Below, piece after piece: positions 16,909 through 25,727 of a stretch of 64,000 nucleotides of DNA; positions within the stretch are counted from its first letter, which is position 1; every line of letters starts with the position of its first letter. The notes beneath the pieces were generated by a model. That model did no database searches. It had not been told where the DNA came from and saw only the letters and a program-made list of their open reading frames with translations. A program made the position numbers and the translations under genes. Source of the stretch: JAGVSR01 sp963708775 (GTDB lineage: Bacteria > Pseudomonadota > Alphaproteobacteria > Rhizobiales > Hyphomicrobiaceae); contig CAVPTI010000013.1 of the NCBI GenBank assembly GCA_963708775.1, forward strand, positions 62,001 through 126,000, written 5' to 3'.

Positions 16909-17945
16909 GCCGGCCGCTCAGGGCTCGGAACCGCGCCCGAGGTTTCGCTTGAATCGAGTTCCATCGGCTTCATGCCGAGCTTGGCGAATAGCACCGCGTC
17001 CTTGTCTTCGCCGGGGTTGTCGGCGGTCAGAAGCACATCGCCGCAGAAAATCGAATTCGCGCCGGCGAAGAAGCACATCGCCTGCATTTCGTCACTCATC
17101 TCCGTGCGCCCCGCCGAGAGCCGCACCATCGATTTCGGCATCATGATCCGCGCCGTCGCGATCACGCGCACGAATGCAATCGGATCGATTTTTTGGGTGC
17201 CTTCCAGCGGCGTGCCAGGAATGGCGATCAGCATGTTGATCGGCACGCTCTCGGGATGCTCGGATAGGTTCGCCAGCGTGACCAGCATATCGACGCGATC
17301 CGCGGTTTCCTCGCCCATGCCCATAATGCCGCCGGAGCAGACCTTCATGCCCGCCGCCCGCACCCGCTCCAGCGTATCCAGCCGGTCCGCGTAGGTCCGA
17401 GTCTTGATGATCTCGGGGTAGAAGCGCTCGGACGTGTCCACGTTATGATTGTAGTAATCGAGACCCGCATCCCGCAGCCGCACGACCTGATCGTCGGAAA
17501 GCATGCCCAGCGTCATGCACGTTTCCATGCCCATCGCCTTCACGCCCTCGACCATCGCGAGGATCGTGTCCATGTCCCGTTCCTTGGGCTCGCGCCACGC
17601 GGCTCCCATGCAGTAGCGCGTCGCGCCCGTCTCCTTCGCCTTGCGGGCCTCGGCGAGCACGCGCTCGACTTCCATCAGCTTGGACGCCTTGAGCCCCGAC
17701 TCATGATGCGCCGACTGGCTGCAGTACCCGCAATCCTCCGCGCAACCGCCCGTCTTGATCGACAACAGCCGGCTCATCTGCACCCGGTTGGCGTCGAAGT
17801 GCCGGCGGTGCACCGTCTGCGCCCGAAACAGCAGGTCCATCAATGGCATGTCGTGAATGGCGAGCGCCTCCGCCCGGGTCCAGTCATGGCGGACCTCGGC
17901 GTCTTCACGTTTGAAGGCCGTCTCCGGCTTGGCGTGCACGTTCAT
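16881..17945 (-). CDS. bioB: Biotin synthase
   Basis: A radical SAM enzyme of 354 residues that inserts sulfur into dethiobiotin. The cluster motif CxxxCxxC appears as GGCAEDCGYCSQSAHH; later motifs YYNHNVDTS, CSGGIMGMGEE and SAGRTEMSDEMQAMCFFAGANSIF (with the second cluster region) are typical BioB. It is the first gene of bioBFDAZ on the minus strand. In the 230 bases upstream I find no TTATCTATAA-type BioR box, so the regulator is not evident. The C-terminus ends in a short low-complexity stretch that overlaps bioF. Confidence 0.97.
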   Translation of the reverse strand: MNVHAKPETAFKREDAEVRHDWTRAEALAIHDMPLMDLLFRAQTVHRRHFDANRVQMSRLLSIKTGGCAEDCGYCSQSAHHESGLKASKLMEVERVLAEARKAKETGATRYCMGAAWREPKERDMDTILAMVEGVKAMGMETCMTLGMLSDDQVVRLRDAGLDYYNHNVDTSERFYPEIIKTRTYADRLDTLERVRAAGMKVCSGGIMGMGEETADRVDMLVTLANLSEHPESVPINMLIAIPGTPLEGTQKIDPIAFVRVIATARIMMPKSMVRLSAGRTEMSDEMQAMCFFAGANSIFCGDVLLTADNPGEDKDAVLFAKLGMKPMELDSSETSGAVPSPERPACTKTTSAR

Positions 17946-18171
17946 GGGGTGGGCTCTCCAGGTCGCTGGCCGCGCGCGAAGGCGGCTGACGGAGCCCTGG
18001 TTGTAGCCGGGTTCGGCCGCCGGGCAAGACCCCAGCCTCTCAAAAGGACAACTCGTCCCAACCCGATGAGCGCCCGGATCGTCCCCGCATCCCGCCTTGG
18101 GTCAATCTTTTAGGGATGGTCTAATCAGCGACTCGCCTGTTACGAAGGGCGCATAAACGAGTGTCCGTGAG

Positions 18172-18480
18172 GTGGGTCATGCGTCTGAAAGGAGACGGAT
18201 TGGACGGCTTGGCGCCGGTTTCCTCCTGCTGGGGTCTGCGGCCATGGCAGCGCAGCCCTCCGACGTCGCCGACCTTGTCGGCATCAAGGGGCGCGATGGT
18301 GAATCCGAACTCCAGACCCGCGGCTACGAGTTCCACCACGGTGCCGAAGCCAAAGACGGCAAGCTAACCTTCTGGAAAAACGCAGCCACCAAAACCTGCA
18401 TCCAGGTGCTGACCCAAGACGGCCGCTACGCGGTCATCGAAACCGCCCCCGCCGAAGCGTGCCAGTCAGAGCCGCAATAA
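18172..18480 (+). CDS. Small periplasmic protein of unknown function
   Basis: About 100 residues with an export signal (RRIGRLGAGFLLLGSAAMAA) and a mature part with DLVGIKGRDGESELQTRGYEF and FWKNAATKTCIQVLTQDGRYAVIE. The pattern (RGxxGExxLxxRGY ... W...TKxCxxV...DGRY) is a recurrent short periplasmic protein type with no assigned role. The start is uncertain: GTG 18172 is used, but an ATG at 18180 is in another frame and may be the real start if a base is missing. It is first of three closely spaced envelope genes. Confidence 0.7.
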   Translation: MGHASERRRIGRLGAGFLLLGSAAMAAQPSDVADLVGIKGRDGESELQTRGYEFHHGAEAKDGKLTFWKNAATKTCIQVLTQDGRYAVIETAPAEACQSEPQ

Positions 18481-18494
18481 GTCGAAGGCTGAAC

Positions 18495-19043
18495 ATGAGC
18501 AAGGTCGCCTCGACCCTCCTCTCCACGTTTCTGATGCTGGCCGCGCTACCGTGTGCCGCCTCCGCATCCGGCTACAAAGAAACGCTCACCATGCAAGGCG
18601 TCAGCTTCGAAGTGTCCGCAGCCGAAAATGGCGCCACGTCTAAGCTCACGATCAAGCCGTCCGGTCTGAAAGCCGTGAACGATCCCGTCACGCATGACAT
18701 CGCCGGCCGCGTGCTGCGCGCCGAAGTCGCCGACATCGACGCCAACGGCGATCCCGAAATCTACGTATTCACTGCTTCGAACGGCGATCCAAAACGCGGC
18801 GGCATCATCGCCTACGCCGTGAACAAGAAGAAGAGCATCTCGCAGATTTTTGTGCCCGATTTCACCGAGGATCCGAAGCTCGCTGCCGGCTACGCGGGCG
18901 GCGATGAAAGTGCGGTCGTCGAGACGTCTCTCGTCACCCGCTTCAAAATCGGCAACGACGGCAAATGGCGCCAGCTTCAATACAAGCTCAAGCCCGGCGA
19001 GGCCGGTTGGAAACTCGTGCTCGACAAGGTCGTGGAATTTTAA
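18495..19043 (+). CDS. PliI-type periplasmic lysozyme inhibitor-like protein
   Basis: A 182-residue exported protein (signal MSKVASTLLSTFLMLAALPCAASA). The mature sequence (GYKETLTMQGVSFEV..., ADIDANGDPEIYVFTAS, GYAGGDESAVVETSLVTRFK) matches the PliI family, which binds and blocks invertebrate-type lysozymes in the periplasm. ATG 18495 directly precedes the signal peptide and follows the upstream gene by 14 bases. Binding residues were not verified; a different envelope role for the same beta-fold is possible. The next gene, an L,D-transpeptidase, also acts on peptidoglycan. Confidence 0.7.
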   Translation: MSKVASTLLSTFLMLAALPCAASASGYKETLTMQGVSFEVSAAENGATSKLTIKPSGLKAVNDPVTHDIAGRVLRAEVADIDANGDPEIYVFTASNGDPKRGGIIAYAVNKKKSISQIFVPDFTEDPKLAAGYAGGDESAVVETSLVTRFKIGNDGKWRQLQYKLKPGEAGWKLVLDKVVEF

Positions 19044-19064
19044 GCCGGCAAACGGGGGAATGTT

Positions 19065-20075
19065 ATGCGCGTTATTGATCGTCGCGGCGTGTTGTCGGGT
19101 CTTGCGGCCGGCGTGGGCTTTTTCGGCCTCGGCACCGGCATATCCGCCGACCCTGTCTATAAAAAGGTCGAGGATCTCAAGCCCGGCGAGTTCACCTGGC
19201 ACCCGGAACGCTCTCCCGAAGGGCCTGTCGCAATCATCGTCTCGATCCCGGAACAGCGTGTCTTCGTCTATCGCAATGGCATCCGCATCGGCGTGTCCAC
19301 CTGCTCCACTGGGAAGCCCGGCCATGAAACGCCCACGGGAGTCTTCACCATCCTGGAGAAGGACAAGAACCACCACTCGTCCACCTACAACGATGCGCCC
19401 ATGCCGAACATGAATCGCCTGACCTGGAATGGCGTCGCGCTGCACGCGGGCAATCTGCCGGGCTACCCCGCCTCCCATGGCTGCGTGCGGCTTCCGGTAA
19501 AGTTCTCCGAAGTCCTGTTCGGCGTCACCCATGTCGGCACGCCGGTCATCCTTGCCGGCAGCCACACCGATCCCAAGGAAGTCACCCATCCCGGCCTCGT
19601 CCTCAGCGATTACGCCGAATCCGAGTTCATATCCGTCCAGTCGAACCTCAAAGGCGAAAAGCTTCCGTGGCAGACCGAAGTCGTCAAAGGTGAAACCTCC
19701 ACATCGATCATCGTCAGCCACGGCGACATGACCATCACCGTGCTTGAGAATGGCAAGACGGTCGCCAGCGGACCAGCCACCATCACCAGCCCCTCAACGC
19801 CACTCGGCCGTCATGTCTTCATGCTGATCGGCGCCCACGAAGGCCGCCAGGGCCTGACGTGGCACGCCATCACCCACCACGACCAAACCGGAATTCCGCT
19901 CGGCCAGCCGGATGAAGCCGTTCTCCAGCGCATCAAAGCCGACGATCAGGTGCGCAAGGTCATCGCCGACCGCATGCATCCGGGCATGGTTCTGATCACG
20001 ACCGAGCTGCCGTCTCACCCCGACACCCGCAGCGGCGACGATTTCGTTCTGATGGATACGGACCAGTCGAGCTGA
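19065..20075 (+). CDS. L,D-transpeptidase (YkuD domain)
   Basis: A 336-residue periplasmic enzyme that forms or exchanges peptidoglycan cross-links or attaches proteins to the wall. The N-terminus has a twin arginine start with hydrophobic core (DRRGVLSGLAAGVGFFGLG), so Tat or Sec export. The YkuD catalytic motif is intact: ALHAGNLPGYPASHGCVRLP, with the nucleophilic cysteine in SHGC. YkuD strands begin at AIIVSIPEQRVFVYRNG. The C-terminal half (about residues 190-330) repeats a strand pattern (TSIIVSHGDMTITVLENGKTV) that may be a second, inactive copy. It lies 21 bases after the PliI-like gene. Confidence 0.9.
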   Translation: MRVIDRRGVLSGLAAGVGFFGLGTGISADPVYKKVEDLKPGEFTWHPERSPEGPVAIIVSIPEQRVFVYRNGIRIGVSTCSTGKPGHETPTGVFTILEKDKNHHSSTYNDAPMPNMNRLTWNGVALHAGNLPGYPASHGCVRLPVKFSEVLFGVTHVGTPVILAGSHTDPKEVTHPGLVLSDYAESEFISVQSNLKGEKLPWQTEVVKGETSTSIIVSHGDMTITVLENGKTVASGPATITSPSTPLGRHVFMLIGAHEGRQGLTWHAITHHDQTGIPLGQPDEAVLQRIKADDQVRKVIADRMHPGMVLITTELPSHPDTRSGDDFVLMDTDQSS

Positions 20076-20100
20076 TCGCAGCTGAGCTGATCGCTTTTGG

Positions 20101-22071
20101 CTAAACGCCGATTTTGCCGCCGCCCTTGCGCGTGATGGCGACAATGCTCGGCCGTGGCGGCATACCGTCCTTGAAGTCAGGCCAGCGCGTGGTCGGTGTC
20201 TCGGCTGTCGCCGGCACGTTATCGTCTTCGCTTTCACCGGGATGCTGGACCGCAACGAACAGCGTCTCGAGATCGGGCGTAAAACAAGGCCCGCACAGCT
20301 CCGCCCCGGTGGGGCATCGGAAAAACAGCCGCGATGTTCCCCGCAGGTCGCCCTCGGTCTCCATCGCGAAAAGCCCATCGATGCGCCCGGTCACCTCGAC
20401 GCTATTGCCGTCGGTTGCCACCCACAGCCGCCCATCGGCATCGATGGCGCAGTTGTCCGGCATCCCGAACCACCCCTCCTTCGACGTCGCCGGATTGAAC
20501 GTCGCACCAACCTCCGCGACGGTCGGATCTCCGCACTTGACGAGGATCTCCCATGCGAAGCCCGTCGCGGCGTGATCGCCGCCGTCCGGCGTGATCTCGA
20601 TGATGTGCCCGAACCGGTTCTCCGCCCTTGGGTTCGCCGCATCCACGTCCTGTGGCCTTGCGCTTGTTGTTGTTGGTCAGCATCACGTAGACCTTGCCGG
20701 TCTTCGGATTGGCTTCCACGTCTTCTGGTCTATCCATCTTGGTGGCGCCGAGCGCGTCAGCCGCGAGCCGCGCGTGGATCAGGATCGCCCCCTGATCCTC
20801 AAAAGCCGCTGAGCTTCGGATGCCCCACGACGAGGGGCAGCCACTCGCCGCGCCCATCGGCATCGAACCGGGCCACATAAAGCGTGCCACTATCGAGCAG
20901 ATCGCGATTGGCCTCCCGGTTGCCGAAATCGACCCTGCCGGTGCTCACGAACTTGTAGACGTAGTCGAACCGCTGATCGTCGCCCTGATAGACGACGAAC
21001 CGGCCATCCGCATTGACGATATTCCCCGCCCCCTCGTGCTTGAACCGGCCGAGCGCCGTCCGCTTCTTCGGCATCGAATTTGGATCGAGCGGATCGATCT
21101 CCACGACCCACCCGAAGCGATGGCACTCGTTGGGCTCTTGGCCCACATCGAAGCGACCGTCGATGCGATCCCAGGGATAGTAGCCCTCCGACACACCATA
21201 GCGCGCGTAGGCCGCCGCAAGGGGCGAGGTCTCCGCTGCATCCTTGCCCGAGAAGTAGTGGTTGAAGTTCTCCTCGCACGTCAGCCACGTGCCCCACGGC
21301 GTCACGCCGCCGGCACAGTTGTTGAGCATGCCGAGAACGCGGGTCCCCGCAGGATCCGCTTTCGTCTTCATGAGTTCGTGACCCGCAGCCGGCCCTGTGA
21401 TCTCCATCGGAGTCGACGCCGTGATTCGCCGCGCAAACTTCGACCCCGGCACCACGCGCCATGTGCCCTGGACGCGTTCAACCTCGATCACGCTGCCGCC
21501 GTGTGCTGCCATCGAAGCGCGGATCTGCGCGTCGGAAAGCCCCGCCACCATGGCCTTCCGGCTTGAGCCGGTGAGCCCGAAGTACATGAGTTCATCATTC
21601 GTGTACTCGTGGTTGATCACGAGCAGCCCACGATCACTCCGGCCTTCGAGCGCAATGAACCCGATGAAGTCGTTGTTGTAGCCGAATTGCGTCTCTTGGC
21701 TGGCAGCTGAGGGATTGGCCGGGTCGAACTGTGGGTGCGTCCGGCAACACCGCATCGCCCCAGCGAATGAGGACGTCAGCGTCATAGCCGGCAGCAACGT
21801 GGTGGGTCTGGTCGGATCCGGCGGCAACTTCGGCGAAGGAAAAGCTGGATTTCGGCGCCGGCTGAGCATGCACGGGGCGCGTCACCTTCGCCAACGCCAG
21901 AGGCACCACCGTCGTGCTCACGACCGAAACGGCAAGAGCCCCGCGCATGAGATCGCGCCGGGTCAAGCGCTCCGCCACGACATCTCCCATCGTCGTATTT
22001 GCCGAGGATTGGAGGGAACATCCTCCCGCTACGTCAAACGGTGCGTTCGGCAGATCCGGCGATGAGGTCAT
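20101..22071 (-). CDS. PhoX-family phosphatase, Tat-exported (three frameshifts)
   Basis: The intact protein would be about 656 residues, the usual PhoX length. A Tat signal lies near the start (TRRDLMRGALAVSVVS). The frames are joined at about 21720, 20810 and 20650. Recognisable PhoX segments: FGYNNDFIGFI, LLVINHEYTNDELMY, NNCAGGVTPWGTWLTCEENFN, GRFKHEGAG, MDRPEDVEANPKTGKVYVMLTNN, NRFGHIIEI and GTSRLFFRCPTGAELCGPCFTPD. Family members are Ca/Fe-dependent alkaline phosphatases that release phosphate from esters in the periplasm. All parts are present in order, so the breaks look technical. ATG 22071 is chosen over 22113 because it gives a normal length ahead of the Tat motif. Confidence 0.9.
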
Positions 22072-22160
22072 GTCGATTCCAAATTCCAGCGCAAGGAGGC
22101 GCGGCCTCGGCAACGGCTACCCTGCGGCTGTGAAGCAATTATGAAGCCGATTACGCGATA

Positions 22161-22616
22161 TCAATTGCGCTCTTCTGGCAGAACCGGCAGCGCGAAAACC
22201 TGGATGCCTTCCGCGTCGAGTTCGGCGACCTGATCTGATGTCGCCTCGCCGTAGATGCCTCGCTCCGGGCTCTCTGCGTAATGGATTTTGCGTGCTTCTT
22301 CGGCAAAGTCAGGGCCGACGTAATCGGCCCGCTTCTCGATCTCGGCCCGGATCTTGCGCACGATGTCCTGGATCGAAGGCGGCACGTACGCGTGTGTCGT
22401 CGTCCCGGCACCCGGCGTCGGGTGGTTTTGCACCGGCGCGGTCTCTTTCGACCGCGTCGCCACGGCAGGCGCCATCAGTGCTTTTTGCACCTCGTGCGTC
22501 CCGCACGACGGGCAGCTGATCAAGCTGTTGGCGCTCTGCACATCGAAGGCGCCGCTGTTCTGGAACCAGCCTTCGAATTCGTGTCCTGTCTCGCAGATCA
22601 GACTGTATTTGATCAT
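22161..22616 (-). CDS. DUF1178 protein with zinc-ribbon-like N-terminus
   Basis: A 151-residue protein starting MIKYSLICETGHEFEGWFQN with a CPSC pair (SLISCPSCGTHEVQKALMAP), the DUF1178 signature. The C-terminal part (IVRKIRAEIEKRADYVGPDFAEEARKIHY...RGIYGEAT) is conserved too. Function unknown. The start overlaps the stop of the nitrilase gene (ATGA, 22613-22616), so the two are coupled. Confidence 0.9.
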   Translation of the reverse strand: MIKYSLICETGHEFEGWFQNSGAFDVQSANSLISCPSCGTHEVQKALMAPAVATRSKETAPVQNHPTPGAGTTTHAYVPPSIQDIVRKIRAEIEKRADYVGPDFAEEARKIHYAESPERGIYGEATSDQVAELDAEGIQVFALPVLPEERN

Positions 22617-23467
22617 GGTCCGCTCCGGCTTTCGACGGTGAAGGGGCGGTCGTGTCCTAGAGATGGTACGCGCTTGCGGGCGTCCTCGATTGCTTGCAAC
22701 TCTATATCGGCGAAGATGACCCCAGGCTGAACGCCGCCCTCCGCCAGAATCTGCCCCCACGGCGAAATGATCAGGCTGTGGCCGTAGGTGTCCCGGCCGT
22801 GCTCGTGCCGGCCTCCTTGCGCTGCGGCAAAGACAAAGCACTGACATTCGATGGCGCGAGCGCGCAGCAGCGTGTGCCAGTGGGCTTCCCCGGTGACTTT
22901 CGTGAACGCGGCCGGAACCGAGAGGAACTTGGCCCCGGATTTCGCGAGCGCACGGTAGAGATGCGGGAAGCGCAAGTCGTAGCAGATCGAAAGTCCAAGC
23001 CCACCCCACGGCAGCGCTGCCACCACCGCGCGCTCGCCCGGTCTGTAGTTCTTGCTTTCGCGGTAGCTCTCCCCGCCCGGCAGATCCACATCGAACATGT
23101 GGATCTTGTCGTACGTCGCCGCAACGGAGCCCTCAGGCGTCAGCACATAGGCCCGGTTGGCGATCTTATCGGGCGCCACCTTCACCGGCATCGAACCGAT
23201 GTGCAGCCAGATCTTGAGTTCCGCCGCCAGATCACGAAAACGCTGCAGGGCCTCGTTCCCCTCCTCCGGCTCCACCGCCGCGAACAGCTTCGCCGTCTCC
23301 AGCTCCATCAATGTCGTGACTTCCGGCGTCTGCACATACTGCGCGCCGCCGGCCGCCGCCTCACGAATGAGCGCCACCGCATCATCGACATTTTTGTCGA
23401 CGCTGCGGCCGGAACAGAGTTGCACGAGAGCGGCGCGGAACCCCCGCCCTGAAGAAAAGTCTGACAT
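22613..23467 (-). CDS. Nitrilase-superfamily carbon-nitrogen hydrolase (Nit/omega-amidase type)
   Basis: A 284-residue cytoplasmic amidase. The Glu-Lys-Cys triad is visible: TPEVTTLME (Glu), YDKIHMFDVDLPGG (Lys) and LSICYDLRFPHLYR (Cys). The YDKIHMFDVDL and ICYDLRFPHLYRAL stretches place it in the Nit1/Nit2 branch, which repairs deaminated glutathione or hydrolyses alpha-ketoglutaramate-type substrates. It lies downstream of glutaredoxin grxC, in line with a link to glutathione metabolism (inference). Confidence 0.92.
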   Translation of the reverse strand: MSDFSSGRGFRAALVQLCSGRSVDKNVDDAVALIREAAAGGAQYVQTPEVTTLMELETAKLFAAVEPEEGNEALQRFRDLAAELKIWLHIGSMPVKVAPDKIANRAYVLTPEGSVAATYDKIHMFDVDLPGGESYRESKNYRPGERAVVAALPWGGLGLSICYDLRFPHLYRALAKSGAKFLSVPAAFTKVTGEAHWHTLLRARAIECQCFVFAAAQGGRHEHGRDTYGHSLIISPWGQILAEGGVQPGVIFADIELQAIEDARKRVPSLGHDRPFTVESRSGP

Positions 23468-23512
23468 GGTTGCCTTGTTGTTGGTCTTGGGTGGCGAGCA
23501 GTTCAGAAGGTG

Positions 23513-23767
23513 TCAGGCTGCCAGCATCCCGTCGAGCTTGCCGCTACGGTCGAGGGCCTGAAGGTCGTCACAACCGCCGACATGCGTGTCCCCGATCCAG
23601 ATCTGCGGCACGGTCGAGCGGCCAGCTTTTTCGGCCATCTGGGAACGCAGCGGCGCGTTGCCTGTCACATCGATCTCCTCGAATGTTGCGCCCTTGGTGC
23701 GCAGCAGTTCCTTGGCGAGATGGCAGTACGGGCAATAGGATGCCGTGTAGATGATCACCTTGTTCAT
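23513..23767 (-). CDS. grxC: Glutaredoxin 3
   Basis: An 84-residue glutaredoxin with the dithiol active site in TASYCPYCHLAKELL (CPYC) and the glutathione-binding TVPQIWIGDTHVGGCDDL (cis-Pro and GG motif). It reduces disulfides and mixed glutathione disulfides in the cytoplasm. It is the first of three genes (grxC, nitrilase, DUF1178) reading in the same direction, with comF further upstream. Confidence 0.96.
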   Translation of the reverse strand: MNKVIIYTASYCPYCHLAKELLRTKGATFEEIDVTGNAPLRSQMAEKAGRSTVPQIWIGDTHVGGCDDLQALDRSGKLDGMLAA

Positions 23768-23888
23768 CGCGCGCGGCCCTCCTGATCTTCCGCTAACGGG
23801 ATTTCATAATAAGTGCCAGAGCCCCTCGGATGAAAGGCCAGGGATGCCGCATGGGGCGTTTACCCCCGCTTTCCGGCCAAGCGCGGCG

Positions 23889-24692
23889 TCAATCCGAAAG
23901 CCCTTCGCCGGTCGCCATGGCGAGAGCCAGGACGGAAACGCTACCCGCCCCCGCCCGCCGCAAGGCCCGGGTCGCTGCCGCGACCGTGGCTCCCGTGGTG
24001 ATAACGTCGTCCACCAGCACGATCCGTCGCCCGTCGATCCGGTCGCGCCGCTCCTCGCGCACGGCAAAAGCACCGCGCACATTCTCCTCTCGCTCCGCCC
24101 GGGTCAGTCCGACCTGCGAAGCCGTGGCTCGCACCCGAACCAGCGACAGCGCATCCATGGCAATGCCCGTCCGCCGCCCGATCTCTCCGCCGAGCCGGGC
24201 CGCCTGATTGAACCGTCGCCTGAGCAGCCGCGATCGGCTGAGCGGTACGGGCACGATGAGATCGGCGTCGCGCAAGAGTTCGCTTCCAGCTTCGGTCAGC
24301 CACGCCCCCAGCAGAGCCGTCAGATCGTCCCGGTCATGAAATTTCAGGTCATGGATCAGCCGCCGCATCAGGCCCGAATAATGCGCCGCCACCCGCGCCC
24401 GATCGTAAACCGGCGGATTGGCCATCGCTGCAGCCGATAAGGAGACGTCGCCGGTCGCGAATGGCAGCGGCATGCCGAGCCGGTCACAAACGGGCGGCCG
24501 AATGAAATCAATTCCGCTCCAGCATGCGGCACACAGCGTATTGTGGGCCGTCATCGGTTCCCGGCAACTGAGACACACCGGCGGCAGGATGAGATCGGAC
24601 AAACCCGACCACGCCCGCCGTAAACGGGCTCGAAAGCGTGGACGGAAAGAAGACGCGACGGCATCCGCGGTTTTGAGGTCACGGGTCGGCAT
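23889..24692 (-). CDS. comF: ComF-family phosphoribosyltransferase-like protein
   Basis: About 267 residues. The N-terminus has a zinc-binding set of cysteines (PPVCLSC...LCAACW), and the C-terminal half a PRTase fold with VPVPLSRSRLLRRRFNQA and the PRPP loop RIVLVDDVITTGAT. In naturally competent bacteria ComF assists DNA uptake; in others its role is unclear. ATG 24692 (MPTRDLKT) is preferred because the longer frame reaches 24740, into the divergent methyltransferase promoter. Confidence 0.88.
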   Translation of the reverse strand: MPTRDLKTADAVASSFRPRFRARLRRAWSGLSDLILPPVCLSCREPMTAHNTLCAACWSGIDFIRPPVCDRLGMPLPFATGDVSLSAAAMANPPVYDRARVAAHYSGLMRRLIHDLKFHDRDDLTALLGAWLTEAGSELLRDADLIVPVPLSRSRLLRRRFNQAARLGGEIGRRTGIAMDALSLVRVRATASQVGLTRAEREENVRGAFAVREERRDRIDGRRIVLVDDVITTGATVAAATRALRRAGAGSVSVLALAMATGEGLSD

Positions 24693-24749
24693 GACGTATG
24701 ATAATCCGAACGGCCGCTGAAGCGAGGGGTGAAGGACCAACGATCGAAA

Positions 24750-25658
24750 ATGAGTGATCTTCTAAAAATTTTCGATCGTGCGCTTTTGCGCCGCCGCCGA
24801 TCCCGCGTCGCGGCGGCAATGGCCGGCCACGCCTTCCTCCTCGAAAGATTTCGCGATGACGTCGAAGAACGCCTCGCCTTCATTCAACGCGACTTCACGG
24901 CTGCCCTTGTGCTCGGCGCCCACGGCGGGGCGATCGGACGAATTGCTCGCCAGTCGAGGCGTCCACGTGGTCGTGGAAACGGAAACGATCTCGCGCACTT
25001 CTCCCAAAGGAAGCCTCCCTCGCGGTGCTCGCCGACGAGGAGGCTCTCCCCTTCGCCGATGAAAGTTTCGATCTGATCGTCGCCCCTTTGACGCTCCAAT
25101 TCGTCAACGACCTGCCCGGCGCGCTTGTCCAGATCCGCCGCTGCCTCAAACCTGACGGTCTCTTCATTGGCGGCATGCTTGGCGGCGCAACGCTGCAGGA
25201 ATTGCGGCGCGCATGGCTCGAGGCAGAGGCCGAGATTTCCGGCGGCGCATCCCCGCGCGTCGCCCCGTTCGCCGATGTCCGCGATCTGGGCGGGCTGCTC
25301 CAGCGCGCCGGCTTCGCACTTCCCGTCGTCGATGCCGATGTCGTCCGCGTTCGATACCCGTCTCCGCTCGCCCTCATGCATGAACTGCGGGCGATGGGCG
25401 CCGGCAATGTGCTGGACGATCGCCGCCGTGTCCCCGTCGGCCGCCGTCTCCTCATGCGCGCCAGCGAAATCTACGCCGAGAAACTTCGCCGATGCCGACG
25501 GCCGCATGCCGGCCACATTCGAATTGCTCACCATGACCGCATGGGCGCCACATGAAAGCCAGCAAAAGCCCCTGCAACCCGGCACCGCGAAAACGCGTCT
25601 GGCCGATGCGCTCGGCACCACGGAGGGCCGCCTTCCTCGCGATCCGTTGAAGCGCTGA
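24750..25658 (+). CDS. Class I SAM methyltransferase, NDUFAF5/BioC-like (three frameshifts)
   Basis: The gene runs through three frames with breaks near 24930, 25015 and 25490. It starts MSDLLKIFDRALLRRRRSRVAAAM; the SAM fold continues as LADEEALPFADESFDLIVAPLTLQFVNDLPGAL (motif II and post II), LKPDGLFIGGMLGG, and ends PATFELLTMTAWAPHESQQKPL. The N-terminal FDR...RRR.R and C-terminal WAPHESQQKP ends are typical of the alphaproteobacterial family related to mitochondrial NDUFAF5, though BioC-type annotation is common. Target unknown. Since biotin synthesis here uses BioZ, a BioC role is unlikely. It is divergent from comF. Confidence 0.8.
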
Positions 25659-25727
25659 AGGGATGGCGCAGCCTCCGCAATCGGGTACGCTCCCGACCAA
25701 ACGAAACATTCTGAAAAGGACCCGCCT

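Noticed and set aside
15775..17394. 539-residue open frame on the plus strand
   Set aside because: Antisense to bioF/bioB, which have full catalytic motifs.
17946..18171. BioR-type operator before bioB
   Set aside because: No TTATCTATAA-like sequence was found.
18546..19721. 391-residue open frame on the minus strand
   Set aside because: Antisense to the PliI-like and L,D-transpeptidase genes; no protein-like motif.
24750..25658. BioC (malonyl-ACP methyltransferase) for the methyltransferase gene
   Set aside because: The termini match the NDUFAF5-like family and the biotin operon uses BioZ, so BioC is unlikely.
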